The notes beneath the pieces are model-generated. The model was not told where the DNA came from and did not search any database. It saw only the letters and a program-made list of their open reading frames with translations. A DNA stretch of 64,000 bases, taken from contig CM059560.1 of assembly GCA_030386875.1 (NCBI GenBank), positions 24,546,683 through 24,610,682 of the forward strand, read 5' to 3'. This document shows positions 11,295 through 24,000 of the stretch, in pieces. This stretch comes from Morinoia aosen. Its lineage: Eukaryota > Arthropoda > Malacostraca > Amphipoda > Talitridae. The translations under genes were made by a program, and so were the position numbers. How positions within the stretch are numbered: position 1 is the stretch's first letter; the number at the start of each line of letters is the position of its first letter.

Positions 11295-11355
11295 ACTTTT
11301 TCTCCTTTTTTCTCTCTCCCTCTCCCTCTCTCACTTTCTTTCTCTCTCTTTGCCC
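11295..11355 (+). repeat. CT-rich microsatellite
   Basis: Imperfect TTTCTC/TCTCCC tract. Confidence 0.8.
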
Positions 11356-11384
11356 CTCAGGGGGATTCAATTATTGTATCTAAG

Positions 11385-11665
11385 GGAATGAGCGCTCCCA
11401 GGGGGACAATGTGAGAACCCGAGCTGAGAGTTAGGTAGGCCTTCTTTTTGTTGAAATAAAATGTTTTTGTTATGTTAAGGACCACCTTTTTTCGGTTCAC
11501 TGCTGTCCTGTTTTTCAGCACCTACTACTTCCTTCTTCAATTTTGATCTTCTTTCATAATCTTCTTTTCCAACTTACTGTTTCTATGCCCTTTCCGCGCA
11601 GATTCCGCGTTTCCTTAACTCCATACTAAATGGTGTCTTCCTCCTTCCTCTCTTTGGATCACATT
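11385..11665 (+). repeat. Interspersed repeat family A, copy 1
   Basis: Shares GAGCGCTCCCAG, CCCGAGCTGAG, GGCCTTCTTT and a downstream CTTACTGTTTCTATGCCC block with 21690-21990. A third, more diverged copy is at 22160-22395. There is an AATAAA after GTTGAA. It looks like a fragment of a retroelement 3' end or LTR; the class is unresolved. Confidence 0.6.
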
Positions 11666-11669
11666 TATT

Positions 11670-14600
11670 GCTGTTGGTATAGAGAGGCTAAAACTAACGA
11701 ATAATCTAATCTCTCTCTTTGAAAATATTTTATATGCATCTATGATCATTCCACAATTTAGCTATATTTCTGTATTTTGCCGCTCAAACTTGCATTTGCG
11801 ATACTGGGTAGCGTAGTTTCTGTAAAAATCAGATTAATATAGAATTCATTCTACGTCACATCGTTAGTTTATTTAGACCACAATTTGAATACTCGTTGAG
11901 CAACTTTGTAAACTTATCGCGTTTTCAGCATGTAGAAATTTATATATTTTTCTCCAGACTTTGGCCAATGAGGGCTGAGGCTTGAAACGTTTAATTAAAA
12001 TGATTTTAAAGTGCACTGCTATCACTTTCGTTGCTTAACTGCAAAGCCAAAAAGATATTCCTAAAATTTTCAAATGTACTGATGATAAGAGACGTTCCGA
12101 AACGTTTACTTCTAGAATTAGAATGCAAGATAGCGCATCGTTTTAGTGTAATTAGAAATGTCTCATTGGTGCTTCTATTAGAAATTATAATAAATTTAGT
12201 TTTCTGAAATTTCAACGAAACATCGATCAAAGGTGTGGGAACCATTCTTTGTGGAATGTAGTAGGGAGGCCAAAAGTAAAAATAAATGCACTAAATTTCT
12301 TTTAACGTTGATAAATAGCATGTGTATCAATCAATTTTCATGAGGTCTGAGCATACATTTTCTCACTTGGCGTGCTCTAATTGCTACTGTGATAACAATG
12401 CCGATGGATAAATAAGACACAACAATTCACAGGAATTTTTTTGTAGGTGAAAGATTACATGATAATTAACACTGATACGTTGGAAAATAAATAATTGTCG
12501 ATTTAAATATAATACGTCGATTGCTAAACGATTCTAAGACAAATTGACCATGCGTGCGTGACTCTAATCAATTAGCGCATCAGCTGATGTGATGTTGGTT
12601 GGTGAATTTTCCCTGAGCAAAGTTGTAAAACATTTTCGCTGCAGCGCCTATATAATCGCTTCAAGAGATACGCTTGCGCAAGTTATCCGGGTAATGCCTG
12701 CGATTGTTACTAAAGTAATGCCTGCGATTATATTACCCAGAGAGTGATCTGAAGAGTACTGGTTATATGACATTTAGTCGTGCTTTTATTTTGAAGGAAA
12801 ATTTTAAGTTGTTGTTAGCTGACCATTTTTTGCAGCCGTTTACACTGCTGATTGTGGAAAGAAAACAGAAAAGTCAGTGTAGAAATATTTTGATAATTCA
12901 GCGTTCAAAATAGTCCGAAGCAATTAATCAGTTTTTGATACAATCATTATATAATATGATATGAAATAATTTTGCTCAACTACTTGTAACCGGTTTCCAT
13001 AGCCGCGCATAAGTTTTTTTCATGGTGACTTTTATTTTACACTATCTTTTTTTTCCCCAGGCTGCTCTATTAATTCGATATTTTAGATTCCTCTTGTAAA
13101 ATTTCATCAATAAAGTTTGCTGCAAATTTTCAATTGGGTTTCGCCCTTTTTCACGTATTTTCGACCGTATCTGATCAATTTTTGACAAAATCTGCAAAAC
13201 ATTCGTCATAAAAAGAACTAAAAAAAGGATTTGTTACGTAAACATTCACGCTCCTCTCTCATTGGTCGAAGATAACATTTAGATATTATTGAAACACATT
13301 ATACCTGCTGGTTCATTCATGAATATAGTCAGATATTGGACAAGAAGACATAATCAATACCCAGTTCCCCGTACTTTTGTCCAAGGTTTTTCTGATTTTT
13401 GATTAATGAAACTTCAACACCGATTTTTTATATTATTTCACACAAACTGTCTGATGTAGAGCATCAAAATATGCTGATAAAATCACAAGTAAAAATTTTA
13501 GCTCAAAGTGAAAATTTGACGGCAAATGTGATGTTTCAAACTTATACATGCCACTCTATAGGTGCAGTACGGAAAGAAATTCAAGATAATAACTATGGCG
13601 TGTACGGCAAGCTGAAGGTGAAAAGGATAAAAATGATATTGAAGCACATAAACTGAGTTGAAAAAACAAAAATAGAGTTTAGAGCTCCGTACGTTTCCTC
13701 CAATTTTATCAACTGAAAGAATTAGGACTGAAAGTGACTGAGAGGTGAAACTTCAACGCGTTTGGAATGTTTTCGTTAGTCAAAGATAAAAAAAGCAATT
13801 ACAGTCGTGTGGATTTTGTATTGACGTTGTTGAATATGAATTCGAAAGAGTCATTGAGCAGGAATCTAAATGAACAAGTGGTGCCTCTAAGCAGATACAA
13901 TATTTTCAACTTATAAAACATTCTATTCTGAAAAAAAAATGCTTCTTTTGACATGTCTATTTCATGAATAAGCACATTGCCAATCCTTCCAAGTATTAGA
14001 AATCAAAGAGTTTCTAGCAACAGAAAGGTTTCTTATTGAGGAGTATATTTTTGCTTCATGATATGAGAACCGAAATTGCGGTTTTCGTTGTTTGCCTTCA
14101 TTGCTTATGAAACGTACCAAACGCAAGTGCGGGAGACTAAAATGCCGCGCAGGTGCGAAGAGAATGAGATCTCAGGAAACTTACCATCAAAGAACGTTTA
14201 AAAAACCTTGAGATGCTGAAAAATGGTCACAAACTGCACTTCTATTAAAACTTGAGGTCAAGTTCATTGAACCTTCAACGTGGATCCCAAGAGCTTCTGA
14301 AGTGTGTGTTCTAGCGGATATAATTTTAGAATTACGTTTTGATACGCTTTGGATTCAAGGTGTTTTCCATCACGTAATGCTAAAAAGTTCTGTCTCCGCG
14401 TAAAAAGTGAAGAAGACATCAATACAGCTCCGAGGTGAAACATGGTCGCATAGGAAGCTGTAAATGAATGAAAGACATCGAACGGTTTAGACTATACGAG
14501 CTACATATTAGAAAATATGGCCCAATCTAACTCATCAAACTAAGAAGAAGCTTGAATTATTTTTAAAACTGTTATAGTCGCTGAATTACTGAAGTAACGA

Positions 14601-14802
14601 TATGCTCTAACTACTATTTGCCCAATTTGCCTTTTTTATTTATTTTAACATTTCTTTCGAAAAAAATTTGCTCAAAGTCAAAAGAAAGATTATTACTTTA
14701 GTTACCGCTATCAAATTCAGATGAGCAGTTACTCGAGCCTTTTCTTGTTTTAGCTCTTGATTGAGTTGCAAATTTTTATCACAATGCCAAGATTGGAAAA
14801 AT
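11670..14802. other. Unassigned AT-rich sequence, 3' flank of lectin-like gene
   Basis: No recognisable exon or element. Small frames at 12006-12245 (minus) and 13399-13656 (plus) resemble nothing I know. TTTATTTATT near 14636-14645 supplies minus-strand AATAAA signals about 160 bp past the stop codon of the exon at 14803-15053, fitting a polyadenylation site for that gene. Confidence 0.5.
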
Positions 14803-15053
14803 TCAGTCAGCTTCTCGGGAACACAGAATTGGTATTTCTATATCAAATGGATTGCGAACTGCCCTTATGTTACCGTCTTTCGTCAAGACGCTCGCAGCAG
14901 AAAAGCCAGTCGTGTATTTTCCAATCTTATCAGCTGTGAAGACTCCGTCGGTCACCTTGACTCCGTCTGGCCAGCGACAGGATGATGCCTCCGTGCAGTC
15001 ACGAGCGGGAAGCCAAGCAATGTTTCCTTCATACATTGTCCACCGTCCTTTGT
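14803..15053 (-). CDS. Lectin-like gene, terminal coding exon
   Basis: A minus-strand exon of 251 bases, starting after the acceptor ACACAG and ending in TGA at 14803-14805. It encodes about 82 residues, including GNIAWLPARDC, CRWPDGVKVTDG and a C-terminal NPFDIEIPILCSREAD, which resembles the closing strand of a C-type-lectin-like fold. It begins in phase 1 and fits the preceding exon's trailing G to make Asp. Family assignment is tentative: the Cys spacing is suggestive but the calcium-site motif (EPN/QPD, WND) is not visible. Probably a secreted or extracellular protein. Confidence 0.65.
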
Positions 15054-18000
15054 CTGTGTTGTTGGCAATTGTATACAGATGTTAAGAATTACATTCTTCA
15101 CCTCGAAATGGATAAGTTTTTTGAAGTTCAGACATGGACGGAAACCAACATTAAAATGTTAATTTCTCTGGATTATAAGTAGCCTTCTTGTTGAAGGTTT
15201 AAATGACTCGAAGAAAAAGCTTCCAGTTTTTCAAAAAGTGAACATCGTCAGTGTTTTAAAATTACATCTTTTAATCGAGGTCATAAGTGATATTAATTGA
15301 TAATGTAACTCAGATCAGCCTGATATATCATAAAATAAATAGACATAATATGTAATGCAGTTTTATTTTTTATATAAATTTAATTACCATCTCTAAGTCA
15401 TCTATAATTCACCATATATGCTCACACTGATCTTGCAAATAAAATTATTCGCTCAGCAGAATACCATGAAACTCAGATGCGTTCGCTCTCCAGTAAAGGC
15501 AGTTATATCTACCGAGTATCTAACGTCATGATGTGTTAAGATAGCTTCTTCGATATCTTAACATGGTTTATTTAGGAACCCAAAAATTGGTTACGATATA
15601 TTCATGGTTATCATACGTATAATTATTCTTTCAGTAATATTCTGATAGAAAAAATCCATAATATTTTCAACGTAGAATTATTTTTTCTAGGTCGATAACA
15701 GAAGCAGTTTTAAATTAAATCTTAAATAAAAGTGTTTTTTTTTCGGAGAGTGCTTCTCACACAATGCTCATCGTCAGTTTTTATAAGCTCGTCTCTGTTC
15801 ATCAAACCTGATGTCTGGTTTCACTGCAGCGCTTCTACAGCGCTACAAAGCCAGGAAACGCGTCTATTGCAGCATACTTTTGTCCAGTTTGTACTGTTCA
15901 ATAATGGTAACATACGTTTATCATTGGAGAGAGCGTATTTTTTCCACTACAGAAATGATTTTAAATCTTTAATTCTTTCACAGTCTTGAATTTCAACATG
16001 TTGGCAACGTACAGTTATACTGCGCTATTCATAGAAGAGCTCTCGTTATGTATATGATAATGTTCGCCAATTTTTACTATGTCTTCTGTAACATCGGCTG
16101 CATCCAATAATCTAAGCTTTCAAATCCAGAGTCTTGTGAAGGGCATTTTCCCTAGTGCATTCACATACACTGTATCCTTGTCTGAACCTAGCAATTTATC
16201 CATCATTATGACACTACTCTCAAAAAGCGAATGAGCAAGAACAAAATAAAATTACCATAAATAGAATTTATTTCTCTTAATTTCACTAAAATTTGTATTG
16301 TTACCACTTATATACCACACAAATAAAATTTTATACATTCTTCATACCTTTAATAAGCTGTATGGCTTCTGCCTTCACATGCTCGGTTGTGATGACGAGA
16401 GGTATTCCTTTTTCTTCGGCACACAAAGCTCTCAGCGCGTCTGGCGTGCCGTTTGTAGTGAAAACAGTCATGAAAATTTCGACAGCAGGCTCCGAGTACT
16501 CTGAAAGTATTATGATGAGTTAAAATCTCTCAGGAATACTGTATGAACGAAAAATTTTGAACACAGGTGTCCACTGGGGACGTATGTTTGCTTATGATGG
16601 CTAATTTCAGATCGTTATCGAAGATCGAAAAATCACAACTGATTATTGTGAACGAAAGTATGTCACAAAAAACCAGTGATCAGTACGTCTGACAATGTTT
16701 ATAATGTGGTAATTTGGACACTTATTCTATAAATAGAAAAGCAAGGTGAAAATCACTCTTCGTATCATCATTTAATTTAGAAAATTAGCAGTCTAAATGA
16801 ATTTCGAATTCATCAATCTATGTTCAGCAAAGGTTTGGCGACAAAACAAAATAAATACGAGTAAATGAAAACTACAACATAAAAAGAAATCTAAAATGAA
16901 CAAAAATAGTCGTAGATGAAAAATTTTAGAATACAAACGAATGATAAACACAAACTTATAACCACGTGTTCACGACGAGAAGAGGAAAGGCACTTTAGTG
17001 TGCCATTTAGAGCGGGTCTGAGTTTAAAAATGTATAAAGACTCATGGATACGTGACGCAATCATACGTGGGGCATTTGAAAGATTTTAAAATGGTTCCCG
17101 GAAACCGAGACATAACAGTTTTCAGCGTGGGATCGAACTGAGAGTAATGGAGGGGAACCAAGAGGACAGCCGATTTTACAACTGCGGCTCGGCTACTCAG
17201 GACTTTAGAGTACGACAGGTAGAACCTACGTACTTGATTCAAAACGTGACAACTAAACTGGTAAACCAGAGACGAGCACATAGCAGAGGTGGCATCTTCT
17301 TAAAGCGGAAAAAGAAACCGATTGCAAAATCATTGACACGAATAGAATGAGCTTTGTGTTGCGGAAAAATATATTTGATCAGGAGTGGAAGCTCCTGATT
17401 CAACTTAAACCGCGGCTGGTGTCTGAAGTGTGGAAGCTTGAGAAAGAACTTCTGTTGATATGATTGAAGTGCTGGAGTGTGATCATAATTTTTTTAGAAA
17501 AATTTACCGATTTGCCTATCGATAATGAATAACGGAGAACCATTCTTTAAGAAAAAACTGTCGTAAAAATATGACTTCCTGATGCAAATATTGAAAGTTA
17601 GTACAAACTTTGAATGCTCAATAGATGAGGGATCGAATACCACTGAATGTTAAAGGACTGGACTCTGTACCCAAAAAAGGTCCATCATATTCCAACAGAT
17701 TTCTCAGAAATTTCCACTATCGGTGTGAAATCATGAAACGGACCTTTTTGGTTTCGGGTGTTTTTTCTATTTATTAAAAAATAAACTTTTTCGAAGAAAA
17801 TGAAAAAATTGGTTGAGTGGGAATTGCGACACCTACAATTTTTAAGTTACAGAACAACATTATTCTAGAAGAGTGGGCACAGCCCATCAAAAATGACGGG
17901 ATTCAATACCTTTCATTAACGAATTTTCCAGATGTGGATGATAAACAAATATATTCATCCTATCAGCACCCGTGATGAAAATATTCTTGTACATGTGCAC

Positions 18001-21000
18001 TGGTGAAACTCGTATTGATACGGTTATTATAACTATCCTTATGGGCGTGACAGAGAAATGAAGGAAGCGGACTCCAAACAAATAAACCAAGGGAATTATT
18101 AGGTAGCAACATGACTCGTGAAAATTCTACGGACGTCATCGTTAAACTGGGTGGACCCATGAAAACATTCAGCCACTCATACTAACCTAACCTATCCTAA
18201 CCCATCATATACTAACCTATCCTGATAAAATGTCAAACATTTCAATGCATCTAAAGGCGATCTTTCAATGTTACACTGAGGAATTCGGTATCCTGATACC
18301 GCAAACTCAGACATCCTATTTTCATTAGAAGCGGACACCAAACAAATATATAAATAAAAATATAAATAAACACACAACGGATATTATTAGGTTAGATAGC
18401 AAAATGCATTATCTGAAAATAATGTAAGTAAAATTTTGATAGTTAAATTCGTTGAATTTTAGGAATTTATTCTCAAAAAATTGTCCTATTTTCCTATTTT
18501 TTCCCACTATTTGTCATATCATTCCACACTAAATAATATTCTAAAAATCGATTCTAATTGATCAGAAGCTCTTTTTTAGCCCCGTCGAATTATACATTTT
18601 TGCCATTCCTGTATCTTTAAAACCGTATGAGGCGATAAATATGAAGCGACAACAAGTTCCAGTTTTCAGGAGGGCCTGACGCACAGTCGCCAATCTCGCC
18701 AGATTTGGACGCCAACCACCTCTTTCCCTCCACCTCCGTGTTGCTACAGTAAGTTGCCATTCGCACCAATTATTTAACTATGTAGTACTATTGAGGTTTA
18801 TTAACCTATCTGTTTGTTATACAGTTATTATTAATCACTGCGTTATAAACACTACAAGTACTTAGTAAGTGGATAGTACAGCAGAATACCAAAGTTAACC
18901 TGCATTAAATCATTATAATAAGTTAACCTAACTTGACCTAACCTCTTAACCTAACTCAACTCAACTTAACCTAACCTAAATTAATTTAACCTAACATTTC
19001 TGTAGCTGCTTGGAGGTGGTGCTGTAGCGTACCGGAGGTGGAGGGAGAGGGGTGGGTGGCGTCCAAATCTGGCGACATTGGCGTCTGTGCGGGCCTGACT
19101 AGAGGGCCGTTTACACTGGTCTACATTTTGCTGCAGGCTCACGTGTAGACGCCTCGTGTGGAGCTTCACAAGAGACATGTGCGTTTAGACTAGACACCAT
19201 TGGAGCGAGCCATGGAGCGCGCGCTGCTCATTACAGGGCTGCCACTCTAGATATTATATAGCTAGGTCTAGATGTTTTTGCTGAAGTCTAGATGTAAAAT
19301 TTCGAACCTAGATATTAGCTATAAAATCTATATAGTTTTTTCAGCGTACTAGAAATTTTCTAGCTAGAATTACAATTAAGCTATGTAAATGATAAATTAC
19401 TGTAAATTCGAATTATGAATTTACCATAATGGTTGGTTACTATTTCATTCTTATTATATTTGTTAATTTACTTAAGCAAATTGTCTGAATAGTGAAGCAA
19501 CCATATTCTGATCATGTTATGTTCAGATTATTAACGACACCTGGACGGCTACTTCACGGTTCATAAGCTAAATAAAGCACACTATCTCCAATTGCAAAAC
19601 TAGTGATGATATCAAAAAATCATGGAATAAAATGCACATACATTGCCAGAAATGTATTGTGGCCTCATTTTGACGAAAGACTGACCAATGATATTGGTAA
19701 CAATGAGTTCAGTTTATTGTTGGATGGAAGCAATGATATTTCTATCATGAAACTACTTGGTGTATCAGTTATATACTAAAGCAATGTATCTAATAAAGTA
19801 GAATCAACTTACTTAGTAATTGCAAAACTATTAAAAGTGATGAAGATAGCGGTGAGAAAACCTTAAAAAAATTGTTGACAAGTAGGAATCTGAGCATTGA
19901 TAATTGCAATGCAATAGAGACTGACCTTTCTACTCGCAACACGTGTGAAATTGAAGAATATTTGGATACCAAGCTTTATTAGGGTGAATATCAGGATACT
20001 AGATAATTTATATAAAGATAAATTGCCTAATATAAAGCAATTTATGATATAAATATTCATATATGCTATTGTTCAACTAATTTATTATAGTAGATAATTA
20101 TTTTATTTCTAGATATATTTTTGGATGTTTTATTTTTAAATCTAGATGTTTCTAGATATTTTTTGAGGTCACACTAGATTTTTTGGGTCAAACAAAAGTG
20201 GCAGCCATGCAGCACAAAACCAGTCAGTGTGGCCTGCTGCTATGAAATATGGATTGCTGTAGACGAGCTTGTGTGAATATTGTTGCTGCATCGTAAGCTA
20301 CGAAATCTCTTTATAATTTGCATGAGCGAAATGTTACTATATTCGTTCATTTTCATTAAAATATAATGGAAAGCAGCCTCCTTATGTTCGCAGCTTTTAG
20401 TCTGCCAAAGGTATTGATGGGCTTAGTACATTTCAATTAAAAGCAGTGTAGTTTCTCGCGGCAGTGTTGAGTCAGCCATAACGGATGAGCGAGAGGCGCT
20501 ACCTCACTTAATGACTATCAACTGCACACTGACCGGTCTAGAGCTGCGCCGCTCACACGTGCGGCGCGCTTCACGGATTCGAAAAAAACGAATAGGGAAT
20601 TTCGGACACACACACACAAATATGAACCTCTGTGGTGAGCCTCGTCTACACGAGTCGCGCCTCAAGGCTGAAATGTCCCCTAGTGTAAACACCACTTAAC
20701 TCGGTGCACTGTGTGGCCTGCTGCTACTCTAATTTCATTAGAATTGGTTTACTGTGTGTTCAAAGGTTTCGTTTTCATATTTATTTCGACCGAGAGCTGT
20801 GTGGCTAAAGCGCCCCATAAACGATCAATTTTATTGTCAACATAATTGTCGATGATAAATATTGACAATTTAATTGCTCGTTTGTGGGTTTGATTGACGA
20901 CCGTCAATTAATTGACTTGGTGGGCAAAAAAAAACTCCATCAATATATTGAGTCAAAGATATTGACAGTTAAATTGATCGTCTATGGGCCGCTTAACTCC

Positions 21001-24000
21001 CGCATGCTGAACGTTTGCAACTGCGTCGTCGTAGGGGGTCCCCTGCGCTTCCCCTAGCGCTGCAATGACGTAAGTGACTGGCCTTTCGCAAAATGTGGCT
21101 GACGAACGAACATACTTAAAAGGCGGCAAAGCACATCGTTGGATTCAGAAGAAAATTCTCTATTATGTGAGCTAAACACAGAAAATTAAAAACTTTTGGA
21201 TTTTGTGGGCACACCTAAAGTGGCTAGCCTTTCGCAAGCTGTACCAGACGAACGAACAAACTTACAAAGAAGTGAAGCAAATCGTACGATTCCTAAGAAT
21301 ATTTTCTATAACATGAGCTCATCAACAGAAATTTTATAATTTTCGAATTTAAAGGCGAAAATGTGATTCCCTGAAAGAATTTAAAACATTTGAAAAAATT
21401 TATGCTAGTAGATCCATCAATCTTTCCCTCTCTCGCGTTCAGTGATTCAATAACAGTTTCATGGAAGCAAGAAAAATGAGGCAACTAAGTTATTAAATTC
21501 AAGGAAGGCGATAACAATATTCCGTTTTCATTGTTGGATGGGCTAAAGCTGATCATTTATGACTTAATTCATTGGTGAAGTGGTACACGAATGTTATTTG
21601 AGTGTTCAGGCATACTACTGATGCAGATTGATTTACTTTACACCCGTCACGGGTATACAACTACTGTTTCTATCGGTATTATCGGTATTAGCGCTCCCAG
21701 CGGGAAAATGTGAGGTCCCGAGCTGAGTGTTATGTATGCCTTCTTCATTTGCTGAAATAAAACGTGTGCTCTCTTTTGTTAAAAATCATCGTTTTTTGGG
21801 TTCGCTGCTGTACTGGATTTTTAGCACATGTGGCATTCTCTCATATATTGGATCTTGTCTCATAGCCTTCTTTCTTAACTTACAGTTTTTATGCGCTGTG
21901 GATCTTGAGTGACACCTTGGGCATAGAATCTGCGTTCTCCTAACTCTAAACTAAATTGTGTCTTCATCCTTCCTCTCTTCGTAATGCCCAAACGAGCTTT
22001 CTTGCGCTCAAAAAATAGTAGAAGCTAATGCAACAAACACAAAAGAAGCCGTTGGAGGAATAAAAACCACGAGATTTGTCCAGTTTTATGTGTGTTCACC
22101 AAGTTTCTATACAGTTGAAAAGATATGTTTCACAATTGGAGAGGTCGCGAACTGAAGTTTACGCAATCCTTTTTTTTTAATAAAGGATGATGTTTGTATG
22201 GTTGCAGAACATCTTTTCTCGTTTACTGCTGATCCTTTCAACTGGAACTTATTATTTTCCTCATCAACTCTTAATTTCTTTTGATAGCTTCCTTCAATCT
22301 TACAGTTTCCATGCGCAGGATGTTGAGCCACACCATTTGCATAGATTCCCCATTCTATTAATTCCATTATAAATAGCACCATCCTCCATCCTATTTTGGA
22401 AAACTACTGTTTGGGTTAGGGAGTCTTAAACTGCCTTGTAAGCTAATTTATATTTCTAATTTTATTTTGCACGGTTTAAATAGTAAAATATGTAGTGAAC
22501 TTATGAAGATCAAAAGCACTAGAGGTTAGGCACTAGAGGTTAGGAAATTATTCCAAGCCCCCTTACACATTAAATAACCGAGTATATTTGGATTCAGTAA
22601 TTAGGTTACACATTTGTGAATCAATTTTAGGAAGAAAAATAATTGAAATATCATTATGCATGATACATGATAGGCATAATTTTACTTGCTCGCTGAAAGA
22701 CGAGCTTAACAATAAAAACAAACAGGTGGTATACTTGAGTGGATTATTTGGATTATGGATTATGGTGTACACTACATATTTTTCCAAGGTGTACTGGGTG
22801 CAAATTGTTAAACCCAACCCTGGTTACTTTGCTATGCAGTCGGGTACCCACCCAACTGCGTAGTAATGGATTCAAGTACCCAATGGTAGTAGCAGTTATT
22901 TTCAATGATTCTAAACGGAAATTTTCACTCTAGTTTTAGATATTGTAAGCATTTAGGAGAGCGTCCCCCCAAGAATTAGGAAATATGGGGTAAGATAGAT
23001 TTTAGCTGCCCTAAGAGGTGAAAGAGGTCAGGCACATCCCGTGAAAAATGAGGTTCGTAGGTTCGCTCGTTCGCCCGCTACGGGGATTTGAAGTATGGGA
23101 GGAGGGGAGGGGGGACGTGGTATTTCATCATGTTACATCCCACCTCTGCTGTTTCTTTCACAGCGCGACTCTGCTATCTCATCTTCTATGTCTATTGCTT
23201 ACTGCATAAGGATTTCAAGGGTACTAGCTGACCCCACAAAAAATAATGAAGAAAAATTGAGGTTGTTTACGTTTCCTCGTTTTGCTTTTCTTGGGAGGTT
23301 CGGAATGTGGGGTTTCAAAATGCATCTCTTCCTACAGTTTTCAAGCTACAGTGATAATTTTTGTATAATTTGATGCGGAAAAGCGTGTACATTATGGGAT
23401 GCTAAGGGTTACTCTAAAATTTGTCACGATCGAAAGTTGTGACGTCACAAATGAAAAACTTCCCCCCCCTCAAAAAAACGACGCCTCTAAATTTTTTTTC
23501 ATTATGTCTTTAGAGATTTCCTGTTAACATCCTGTAATCTACACGATATTCCGCATCCAATGCAATGATACCAAAATCATTTTTGTAGCTCAAAAACTGT
23601 ACGAGGGGTTACATTTAGAACCCCCCCCCCCCTAAAAAAAATCGTTTTCTATGAATATATTGTTTTCTTTGGAGAAAATCGCATTTTCGATAAAAGACAA
23701 ACGATTTCAAATTGCATTTCCTATCAGTGTACCAAATTTCATGCTCTAGGTTCACTAACAAAGAAAAAGGTCCGTAAGGGGGACGCCCTCCTTGATGATC
23801 GCGAATTTATTTTTGGACTAAAAGTGAGTGTGCCTTTTCACGCATGTTTTTACTTTTTATTTCTATCAGAATAGGTTTACAAATATTTAATAATATATTT
23901 AACTTCTAATTCGTGAATAATTGTTTACCGCTAGCTTAGTGGGCTCTTTACTGCTACTAATAATCGGGAAAACAGCCAGGCGAATCGCATCCGGGAGAAC

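Noticed and set aside
17147..17350. 67-residue plus-strand frame
   Set aside because: No recognisable domain, no splice context or similarity to a family that I know; likely chance.
18181..18226. True telomere repeat
   Set aside because: Too short and degenerate; interstitial resemblance only.
22563..22863. Overlapping opposite-strand frames of 84-91 residues
   Set aside because: Mutual shadows, no domain recognised.
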